Shown one piece after another: positions 35,610 to 41,732 of a stretch of 41,732 nucleotides of DNA. The stretch is from NCBI GenBank assembly GCA_012719655.1, contig JAAXZZ010000166.1, forward strand, positions 1 through 41,732. Direction: 5' to 3'. A model generated the notes under the pieces. The model had not been told where the DNA came from and made no database searches. It saw only the letters and a program-made list of their open reading frames with translations. The translations under genes were made by a program, and so were the position numbers. The stretch's first letter is position 1. Each line of letters opens with the position of its first letter. This DNA is from Gammaproteobacteria bacterium (GTDB lineage: Bacteria; Pseudomonadota; Gammaproteobacteria; Pseudomonadales; Pseudomonadaceae).

Positions 35610-35638
35610 TTCCACTTACCAGCGAAGTTCTCTACACT
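35610..35638 (+). promoter_or_regulatory. Possible livK promoter
   Basis: TTCCAC (35610-35615), a 17-base spacer and TACACT (35633-35638). The -35 matches 3/6 and the -10 4/6. The start would be near 35645, leaving a leader of about 70 bases before livK. Confidence 0.3.
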
Positions 35639-35655
35639 GATGATCGCTGCAATAC

Positions 35656-35679
35656 AGCGCTTAGCCCTACTTAAGCGCT
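35656..35679 (+). promoter_or_regulatory. Stem-loop in the livK leader
   Basis: AGCGCTTA (35656-35663) and TAAGCGCT (35672-35679) form a perfect eight-base stem with loop GCCCTACT. It ends 36 bases before the livK ATG and is followed by an A/T-rich stretch. It could stabilise the mRNA or control translation; no known riboswitch was recognised. Confidence 0.4.
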
Positions 35680-35715
35680 GGAACCATAAAAATATTATTA
35701 AAAGGTGCCAATTCT

Positions 35716-36840
35716 ATGAGCAAAACCACTCAACGTATCAGCACACTGTTCGCTGCGATGGCTTTAGCAGGCGTAGCAAGTTATTCACTGGCCGCCGAGC
35801 CGATTAAAATTGCTCTAGCCGGCCCAGTGACCGGTCCTGTTGCCCAGTATGGTGATATGCAATCCATGGGCGCGTTAATGGCCATTGAGCAAATCAATAA
35901 AGCTGGTGGTGTCAACGGCAGCATGCTGGAAGCTGTGACCTATGATGATGCTTGCGACCCTAAACAAGCGGTCGCGGTCGCCAACAAAATCGTCAATGAC
36001 GGTATTCAATTCGTTGTCGGCCACCTGTGCTCAGGCTCAAGCCAGCCTGCGGCCGACATCTACGATGAAGAAGGCATCATGATGATCACCGCTGCCTCAA
36101 CCGCACCTGAGTTGACGGAGAAAGGCCACACTCTGATTTTCCGCACCATCGGCCTCGACACCATGCAAGGTCCAACGGCGGGCAACTATGTGGTTGAGCA
36201 ACTCAAACCCAAGCGCGCAGCCATTTTGCATGATAAACAGCAGTACGGTGAAGGTATTGCCACCTCAGTTAAAAAAGCGCTGGATGATGCCAAGATCCCA
36301 GTGGTTTTATTTGAAGGGGTGACCGCTGGCGATAAAGACTTCTCAGCACTGATTGCTAAACTGAAAAAAGAAGACGTTGATTTCGTTTACTTCGGTGGTT
36401 ATCACCCAGAAATGGGCATGCTACTGCGCCAATCGGCAGAAAATAAATTTAACGCGCGCTTTATGGGCCCTGAAGGTGTAGGTAACAGCGACATCTCAGC
36501 TATCGCGGGTGACGCCTCCGAGGGCATGTTGGTTACTTTGCCAAAAGCTTTTGATGAAGACCCAAAAAACGCTCATTTAGTTGCAGCCTTTAAAGCTAAA
36601 AAGCAAGATCCACGTGGTGCCTTTGTCTTCCCTGCCTATGCAGCGGTACAAGTGATGGCGGATGCGATGACCATCAGCAAATCACAAGACCCTGAAAAAG
36701 TTGCACAAGCACTGCGCAGCAACAGCTTCGACACACCAACCGGCATCCTTGAGTTTGACGACAAAGGCGACCTGAAAAACTTTAGTTTTGTCGTTTACCA
36801 ATGGCACGCAGATGGCAGCAAAACTGCTCTAACCGAGTAA
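35716..36840 (+). CDS. livK: Branched-chain amino acid periplasmic binding protein (LivK/BraC)
   Basis: This is the periplasmic receptor for Leu/Ile/Val (in P. aeruginosa BraC also binds Ala and Thr). The 374 residues begin with a signal peptide ending SYSLAA and the mature domain IKIALAGPVTGPVAQYGDM. The conserved Cys pair is in DDACDPKQ and GHLCSGSS, followed by TAASTAPELTEKG. AAAAGGTG lies eight bases before the ATG. First gene of a five-gene operon; a hairpin after it probably limits read-through so that the receptor is made in excess. Confidence 0.95.
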   Translation: MSKTTQRISTLFAAMALAGVASYSLAAEPIKIALAGPVTGPVAQYGDMQSMGALMAIEQINKAGGVNGSMLEAVTYDDACDPKQAVAVANKIVNDGIQFVVGHLCSGSSQPAADIYDEEGIMMITAASTAPELTEKGHTLIFRTIGLDTMQGPTAGNYVVEQLKPKRAAILHDKQQYGEGIATSVKKALDDAKIPVVLFEGVTAGDKDFSALIAKLKKEDVDFVYFGGYHPEMGMLLRQSAENKFNARFMGPEGVGNSDISAIAGDASEGMLVTLPKAFDEDPKNAHLVAAFKAKKQDPRGAFVFPAYAAVQVMADAMTISKSQDPEKVAQALRSNSFDTPTGILEFDDKGDLKNFSFVVYQWHADGSKTALTE

Positions 36841-36853
36841 TTTAACTGCCCAA

Positions 36854-36888
36854 AGCCTCGCCGCTTTAAAGTGCGTGCGAGGCTCTTT
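36854..36888 (+). terminator. Intercistronic hairpin with T-tract between livK and livH
   Basis: AGCCTCGC (36854-36861) and GCGAGGCT (36877-36884), a perfect eight-base stem with a 15-base loop, followed by CTTTTG. It lies between the livK stop and the livH ATG at 36908, so it could terminate part of the transcripts or protect the livK mRNA 3' end. Confidence 0.65.
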
Positions 36889-36907
36889 TGTTTGCCGGAT
36901 ATTCTAT

Positions 36908-37834
36908 ATGAACGAAGCTTCTTTTTACTTTCTTCAACAGTTGCTCAACGGCCTAACCGTTGGCAGCACCTACGCCTTGATTGCCATTGGCTACACCATG
37001 GTGTACGGCATTATTGGCATGATCAACTTCGCCCACGGCGAGGTGTATATGATCGGCAGTTACGTTACTTTTATTGCCCTGACCGGACTGGCCATGCTCG
37101 GCCTAGAAAGTTTACCGCTGATGATCTTTGGCGCTTTTGCGCTGAGTATTATTGTCACCAGCGCCTATGGTTACAGTATTGAACGCGTGGCGTATCGACC
37201 GCTGCGTGGTAGCAATCGCTTAATCCCACTGATCTCGGCGATTGGTATGTCGATTCTGCTACAAAACTTTGTCCGCATTGCTCAAGGCGCACGCGATGTC
37301 GCCATGCCAAGCTTAGTCACCGGCGGCGTTACCATTGGCGATGAAGCCAGCTTTCACGCCAGTTTGTCATACATGCAAATTATTATTTTCGCCACCACCT
37401 TAATTGCCATGATTGCTTTGAGCATTTTTATTTCCCGCTCGCGCACCGGCCGCGCCTGTCGCGCTTGCTCTGAGGACATTAAGATGACGGGGCTTTTAGG
37501 CATTAACAGTAACGCTATTATTGCCATCACATTTGTGATTGGAGCGATTTTAGCGGCGGTTGCCGGCGTGCTACTGAGCCTTTATTACGGTGTGGTCAAT
37601 CCCTATATCGGCTTTATGGCCGGCCTTAAAGCCTTTACTGCAGCGGTACTGGGCGGCATTGGCAGTATTCCAGGAGCAGTTCTGGGTGGACTGGTGCTCG
37701 GAGTGACGGAGGCGATGCCTTCAGGCTACTTCAGCAGTCAATATAAGGACGCCGTGGCCTTTGCTTTGCTGATTCTAATTCTGTTATTTCGTCCGACCGG
37801 TATCTTGGGACGCCCAGAAGTGGAGAAAGTCTGA
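36908..37834 (+). CDS. livH: Branched-chain amino acid permease LivH/BraD
   Basis: This 308-residue inner-membrane permease has the family opening [20 protein letters not shown], then [15 protein letters not shown] and [20 protein letters not shown]. About eight hydrophobic helices. ATG at 36908 is chosen because the protein then begins [15 protein letters not shown] like the family; an earlier ATG at 36875 lies within the terminator hairpin. The stop overlaps the livM start (TGATG). Confidence 0.95.
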   Translation: MNEASFYFLQQLLNGLTVGSTYALIAIGYTMVYGIIGMINFAHGEVYMIGSYVTFIALTGLAMLGLESLPLMIFGAFALSIIVTSAYGYSIERVAYRPLRGSNRLIPLISAIGMSILLQNFVRIAQGARDVAMPSLVTGGVTIGDEASFHASLSYMQIIIFATTLIAMIALSIFISRSRTGRACRACSEDIKMTGLLGINSNAIIAITFVIGAILAAVAGVLLSLYYGVVNPYIGFMAGLKAFTAAVLGGIGSIPGAVLGGLVLGVTEAMPSGYFSSQYKDAVAFALLILILLFRPTGILGRPEVEKV

Positions 37835-39087
37835 TGCGTTTGTATTTTAAATCGGCAATTTTCTCTGCGATTGTGGTGCTAATTTTAAGCGCGGTATTAC
37901 TTGGTGTGCGTCTTACCCAAGTGGGCACAGAACTCACGCTGGTTGGTGCTGAGCAAGCTGTGTTATGGCAAATCGCAGGCGCAAGTGTATTGATATTCTT
38001 TTACAACCTGTTTCGCGACTCAATTGAGCGCATGCTCGGTTTACTGCCAAAACCTACCCTATCGGTTGGTTTGCGAGACCTCAGTCAGCGCCAATTTGTA
38101 CAGCGTATGGTCTGGTGTTTTTTAATTGCCGCGGCGCTGATTTTTCCTTTTATAGGTTCACGCAATCAAATCGATTTAGCGACGCTGGTACTGATCTACG
38201 TGATGCTTGGCCTAGGCCTCAACATTGTGGTTGGCTTAGCCGGCTTGCTCGATCTTGGCTATGTCGGTTTCTATGCGGTCGGTGCCTACACCTACGCCAT
38301 GCTGGCCCTATATTTTGGTGTAGGCTTTTGGACCGGCTTAGTCGCTGCAGGGATTATGGCGGCCTTCTTTGGCTTTATTTTAGGTTTTCCAGTGTTGCGC
38401 CTGCGCGGTGACTATTTAGCCATTGTCACCTTAGGCTTTGGTGAGATCATTCGTATTTTGCTTAATAATCTCACCGACTGGACCGGCGGCCCACGCGGTA
38501 TTGGTAATATTCCAAAGCCAACATTATTCAACCTTGAATTCAGTAAGCGCGCCAGCGAAGGCACACAAAGCTTTCATGAGTTTTTCGGCATTGCCTTTAA
38601 CTCCAATCACCGCGTGATGTTTCTCTATTTACTGGCCTTGGTGTTGGTGCTGATCACTGTATTTGTAATTAATCGCCTGATTCGCATGCCAATTGGTCGT
38701 GCTTGGGAAGCCATGCGTGAAGACGAAATTGCTTGCCGTGCACTGGGGTTGAATCCCACCAATATTAAACTCAGTGCGTTCACCATTGGTGCCACCTTTG
38801 CAGGTTTTGCTGGTAGCTTTTTTGCCGCGCGCCAAGGCTTTATCAGCCCTGAGTCTTTCACCTTTATTGAGTCAGCCATTATTTTAGCCATTGTTGTGCT
38901 CGGTGGTATGGGCTCACAAATTGGCGTTATTTTGGCAGCTATTGTGATGACCGTACTGCCCGAGATGGCGCGTGAGTTTAATGAATACCGCATGCTGTTG
39001 TTTGGCTTGATGATGGTGCTGATGATGATTTGGCGACCACAAGGTTTGCTACCGATGAAGCGACCGCACATGGAGTTGAAGCCATGA
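37834..39087 (+). CDS. livM: Branched-chain amino acid permease LivM/BraE
   Basis: This second permease has 417 residues, the length of the Pseudomonas BraE type, with an extra N-terminal segment of about 110 residues (two or three helices) before the common domain. Conserved stretches include [40 protein letters not shown] and the EAA-type [23 protein letters not shown] lies upstream of the ATG. It overlaps livG by four bases (ATGA). Confidence 0.95.
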   Translation: MRLYFKSAIFSAIVVLILSAVLLGVRLTQVGTELTLVGAEQAVLWQIAGASVLIFFYNLFRDSIERMLGLLPKPTLSVGLRDLSQRQFVQRMVWCFLIAAALIFPFIGSRNQIDLATLVLIYVMLGLGLNIVVGLAGLLDLGYVGFYAVGAYTYAMLALYFGVGFWTGLVAAGIMAAFFGFILGFPVLRLRGDYLAIVTLGFGEIIRILLNNLTDWTGGPRGIGNIPKPTLFNLEFSKRASEGTQSFHEFFGIAFNSNHRVMFLYLLALVLVLITVFVINRLIRMPIGRAWEAMREDEIACRALGLNPTNIKLSAFTIGATFAGFAGSFFAARQGFISPESFTFIESAIILAIVVLGGMGSQIGVILAAIVMTVLPEMAREFNEYRMLLFGLMMVLMMIWRPQGLLPMKRPHMELKP

Positions 39088-39851
39088 GTCATAGCATTTT
39101 AGAAGTCTCAGACTTGACCATGCGTTTTGGCGGTTTGTTAGCGGTGAACGGCGTTGGTTTGACTATCAAGCAAGGACAAATTGTCTCGATGATTGGACCA
39201 AACGGTGCGGGGAAAACCACCGTATTTAACTGCCTCACCGGTTTTTATCAGCCTACCAGCGGTAAAATTGTCTTTGCTGGCGAAGAAATCCAAGGCTTGC
39301 CGGGCTATAAAATCGCCCGCAAAGGCATGATTCGCACCTTCCAACATGTGCGCTTATTTAAAGACATGACGGTGCTGGAAAACTTATTAGTCGCCCAGCA
39401 TCAGCATCTCAATAACAGCTTATTAGCCGGCCTATTCAAAACCCGCCGTTATCGCCAAGCTGAAAAAGAAGCATTGGATAAGGCTGTATTCTGGCTGGAG
39501 AAAGTGCGTTTAGTGGCAGACGCAAACCGCGAAGCTGGCACCCTCGCCTACGGTCAGCAACGCCGTTTAGAAATCGCCCGCTGCATGGTTACCCGCCCAT
39601 CCTTACTGATGTTGGATGAACCAGCGGCGGGTTTAAATCCCAGTGAAACTGAGGAGCTTAAACAGCTGATTAAGGATTTACGTGATAATCACAAGATCAG
39701 CGTGTTGTTAATCGAGCATGATATGAAGCTGGTGATGGATATCTCTGACCACATTGTCGTCATCAATCAGGGCACTCCCTTAGCCTCTGGCACGCCTGAG
39801 CAAGTGCGCAATAATCCGGCGGTGATCAAAGCTTATCTGGGGGAAGAATAG
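39084..39851 (+). CDS. livG: Branched-chain amino acid ABC transporter ATPase LivG/BraF
   Basis: This 255-residue cytoplasmic ATPase has Walker [10 protein letters not shown], a signature reading [14 protein letters not shown] in place of the usual LSGGQ, as is normal in LivG, and Walker [16 protein letters not shown]. The switch His is in [13 protein letters not shown] at 39084 overlaps the livM stop. livF follows after two bases. Confidence 0.96.
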   Translation: MSHSILEVSDLTMRFGGLLAVNGVGLTIKQGQIVSMIGPNGAGKTTVFNCLTGFYQPTSGKIVFAGEEIQGLPGYKIARKGMIRTFQHVRLFKDMTVLENLLVAQHQHLNNSLLAGLFKTRRYRQAEKEALDKAVFWLEKVRLVADANREAGTLAYGQQRRLEIARCMVTRPSLLMLDEPAAGLNPSETEELKQLIKDLRDNHKISVLLIEHDMKLVMDISDHIVVINQGTPLASGTPEQVRNNPAVIKAYLGEE

Positions 39852-39853
39852 CC

Positions 39854-40558
39854 ATGCTAGTGATGAACAATGTCTGCACCTATTACGGCAAAATCCAAGC
39901 CCTGCATGATGTCTCGATTGAGGTTAACCGCGGTGAAATTGTGACGCTGATCGGTGCTAACGGTGCCGGAAAAACCACGTTAATGATGACGCTGTGTGGC
40001 GATCCGCAAGCTGCCAGTGGTGACATCATTTATGAAGGCCAACATCTGCGCGGCAAAACCACTGCGCAAATCATGCGCATGGGCATGGCGATTGTGCCAG
40101 AAGGTCGACGCGTGTTTGCTCGCCTGACGGTTGAAGAAAACCTCGCTATGGGCGCGTGCTTTTGTGATGACAAACATGTCAGAAATGAACGCTTGGATCG
40201 CGTGCTGTCCTTATTCCCAAGGCTGCATGAACGCTTTCAGCAGCGCGCTGGCACCATGAGCGGTGGTGAACAGCAGATGCTGGCGATTGGTCGCGCATTA
40301 ATGAGTGAGCCGCGTTTATTACTACTCGACGAGCCTTCTTTAGGTCTAGCCCCCATTATTATTCAGCAAATTTTCCAGATTCTCGAACAACTGCGCAACG
40401 ATGGCGTCACCGTGTTTTTGGTTGAGCAAAATGCTAACCAAGCGTTAAAACTGGCTGATCGCGGTTATGTGATGGAACACGGACGAATCGTCTTGGAAGA
40501 TAGCGGAGCAAACCTGCTCAGCAATGCAGCGGTACGCCAAGCTTATTTAGGTGGCTAA
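39854..40558 (+). CDS. livF: Branched-chain amino acid ABC transporter ATPase LivF/BraG
   Basis: This 234-residue second ATPase of the heterodimer has Walker A GANGAGKTT, signature MSGGEQQMLAIGRAL and Walker B LLLLDEPSLGLAP. The LivF-specific VPEGRRVFARLTVEENLAMG stretch is present. GGGGGAAGA lies about ten bases before the ATG. Last gene of the operon, convergent with ybiB and followed by a terminator hairpin. Confidence 0.96.
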   Translation: MLVMNNVCTYYGKIQALHDVSIEVNRGEIVTLIGANGAGKTTLMMTLCGDPQAASGDIIYEGQHLRGKTTAQIMRMGMAIVPEGRRVFARLTVEENLAMGACFCDDKHVRNERLDRVLSLFPRLHERFQQRAGTMSGGEQQMLAIGRALMSEPRLLLLDEPSLGLAPIIIQQIFQILEQLRNDGVTVFLVEQNANQALKLADRGYVMEHGRIVLEDSGANLLSNAAVRQAYLGG

Positions 40559-40569
40559 GGCTGTAATAA

Positions 40570-40601
40570 CAGCGACACAGCGGCATCGCACTGTGTCGCT
40601 G
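40570..40601. terminator. Hairpin between convergent livF and ybiB
   Basis: CAGCGACACAG (40570-40580) and CTGTGTCGCTG (40591-40601), a perfect 11-base stem with a ten-base loop. T-tracts are short on both strands (CTTGTTAT on plus). Confidence 0.65.
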
Positions 40602-40605
40602 CTTG

Positions 40606-41577
40606 TTATGCACAGTGGCGTTTTTCCCACATTTGCGCTGCTTCGCTAAAGGCGGCATCACGCTCACGACCCAAACCGCGTAACGCTAAGGCCATGGTCG
40701 CAAGTATCGCTTGTTCGCCATACAGGTCCTGCTCTGTGCCCTGCCATAGCGCTAATAAACGCTCAACATCTAAGCTTTGTGCTTTCACCTGACGGCCTAT
40801 TTGCGCAGGCCATTGCTCAGTCCAAGCCTGTCCGTTAGTGGCTCCAAGCAACTGATCGCTCGTATCAGGGCGCACTTCAATTTCACCGCCATCGCCTTTG
40901 ATCACTAACGCATGGTCACCAAGAATGACATTGGCTTGTTGATGCACAACTTGATAACCCGGATGAAAAATACTTTGCAGGCCGCAGCGTGCCGACAACG
41001 GATTGAGTAAACGCGCCAGCGAATGCACAGGCGAGCGCAGTCCTAAGGTATTGCGCAAATCAATCATACGCTGCAAACGCGGCATCCAAACGCCCAAGGA
41101 AATAAAGGCAATATTATCGCGCTCAATATGTTCAGCCACTTCATCCCATGAATTACAGGACTTAATCGCTAACGCATCCAGCACATCTTCAGCATACATA
41201 CGGCCGGCGCTATGGCGGCCACCACCGTGCATCACAATACGCACGCCATTATTGGCCAGTGCTTTGGCTGCTAACATAAACCAAGGCAATTGACGGCGTT
41301 TACCGGCATAGGTCGGCCAATCGAGATCCACAGCAATCGCAGGTGCTGTGACACGCTCGCGCACCGCTTGGGTAAAGCCAGCCAATTCTTCGGGGGTTTC
41401 TTCTTTAAAACGCAGCAGCATTAAAAAAGCACCCAGCTGAACATCCTCCACCTTGCCATCGAGCAACATGCCCATCGCGGTATAGGCTTCTTCTTGGGTT
41501 AAACCGCGCGAGCCTTTTTGTCCTTTACCTAAAATACGTACAAAAGGCGCAAAAGGATGCTCCATCGATTCGCTCAT
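40606..41577 (-). CDS. ybiB: YbiB/TrpD2-like protein, anthranilate phosphoribosyltransferase fold
   Basis: This 323-residue protein has the fold of family 3 glycosyltransferases such as TrpD. It opens with FAPFVRILGKGQKGSRGLT and shows MHGGGRHSAGRMYAEDVLDAL where TrpD has its PRPP/anthranilate loops, plus ALVIKGDGGEIEVRP. E. coli YbiB (TrpD2) is a nucleic-acid-binding member lacking TrpD activity, and this protein fits it better than true TrpD: the KHGN motif is absent. ATG at 41577 has GGAGT six bases upstream. No SOS box of the CTGT-N8-ACAG type was seen in the 150 bases upstream. Confidence 0.85.
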   Translation of the reverse strand: MSESMEHPFAPFVRILGKGQKGSRGLTQEEAYTAMGMLLDGKVEDVQLGAFLMLLRFKEETPEELAGFTQAVRERVTAPAIAVDLDWPTYAGKRRQLPWFMLAAKALANNGVRIVMHGGGRHSAGRMYAEDVLDALAIKSCNSWDEVAEHIERDNIAFISLGVWMPRLQRMIDLRNTLGLRSPVHSLARLLNPLSARCGLQSIFHPGYQVVHQQANVILGDHALVIKGDGGEIEVRPDTSDQLLGATNGQAWTEQWPAQIGRQVKAQSLDVERLLALWQGTEQDLYGEQAILATMALALRGLGRERDAAFSEAAQMWEKRHCA

Positions 41578-41698
41578 GAATACACTCCAAACCATTAATA
41601 TTATTAGTATTGACACAGCATACGTGGTTTACGCCGAGCACGCATTGACACCATTTGACCGATATCAAGTTTTGCCTTGTGGCTTAAATTAGAAACAG

Positions 41699-41724
41699 TT
41701 GGCAGGCTTCGGCAAACCTGCCAA
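41699..41724. other. Hairpin at the window edge
   Basis: TTGGCAGG (41699-41706) and CCTGCCAA (41717-41724) form an eight-base stem with a ten-base loop. No T-run on the plus strand follows within view. It may be the terminator of a gene outside the window. Confidence 0.35.
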
Positions 41725-41732
41725 GCGTGCCG

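Noticed and set aside
36871..37182. A 103-codon plus-strand frame overlapping the start of livH
   Set aside because: It is a shifted frame of livH, whose protein has clear family motifs.
1..41732. CRISPR arrays, insertion sequences, prophage or rRNA genes
   Set aside because: No regularly spaced repeats, transposase or integrase motifs, or rRNA sequence were seen on either strand.
41578..41732. SOS box or promoter for ybiB, or a gene at the right edge
   Set aside because: A TTGACA at 41610-41615 has no -10 at a proper distance on the plus strand, no CTGT-N8-ACAG site is present, and no reading frame of useful length enters the edge.

Overview
The window is a core chromosomal stretch of a gammaproteobacterium of the Pseudomonas group. 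The order tig-clpP-clpX-lon-hupB-ppiD-fabI-yej transporter-mltD-gloB-methyltransferase-rnhA-dnaQ-nhaB-crotonase-fimL-nudC-TSUP permease matches, from memory, the block around PA1800-PA1825 of P. aeruginosa, and fimL is typical of that group. By eye the GC content is near 48%, low for Pseudomonas. This suggests a reduced-GC relative within the Pseudomonadaceae; the species cannot be named from the sequence alone.

Left end (1-3540), accessory: a type I restriction-modification operon on the minus strand (hsdR, a small antitoxin-like gene, and the start of hsdS running off the window). It lies on the 3' side of a tRNA-Arg(CCU) gene. The small gene sits exactly at the hsdR/hsdS junction. A decayed second copy of the last ~43 bases of hsdR is present just before hsdS, so the small gene looks like a later insertion made through duplication of the junction. 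This is the most unusual structure in the window.

Middle (3727-23295): a two-helix membrane protein of unknown role, a TSUP permease, NudC (its tail overlaps the permease gene), FimL (type IV pilus/cAMP control), a dienoyl-CoA isomerase-like crotonase, the Na+/H+ antiporter NhaB, the methyltransferase-rnhA-dnaQ operon (overlapping genes), glyoxalase II, the lytic transglycosylase MltD with three LysM repeats, a five-gene Yej-type peptide/oligopeptide ABC transporter with two tandem binding proteins, and FabI enoyl-ACP reductase.

Protein quality-control block (23377-31859, minus strand): trigger factor, ClpP, ClpX, Lon, HU-beta and the periplasmic chaperone PpiD. A near-consensus sigma-32 promoter lies before lon, a weaker one before clpX, and two sigma-70 promoters before hupB.

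Right end (31974-41732): a ClsC-type cardiolipin synthase lipoprotein, anaerobic coproporphyrinogen dehydrogenase HemN, a small membrane protein, a complete branched-chain amino acid ABC transporter operon (livKHMGF, called braCDEFG in Pseudomonas) with a leader hairpin and an intercistronic hairpin, and a YbiB/TrpD2-like protein.

No stretch above about 300 bases lacks a gene. I saw no CRISPR array, insertion sequence, rRNA or prophage. Apart from the restriction locus the region is conserved housekeeping DNA.
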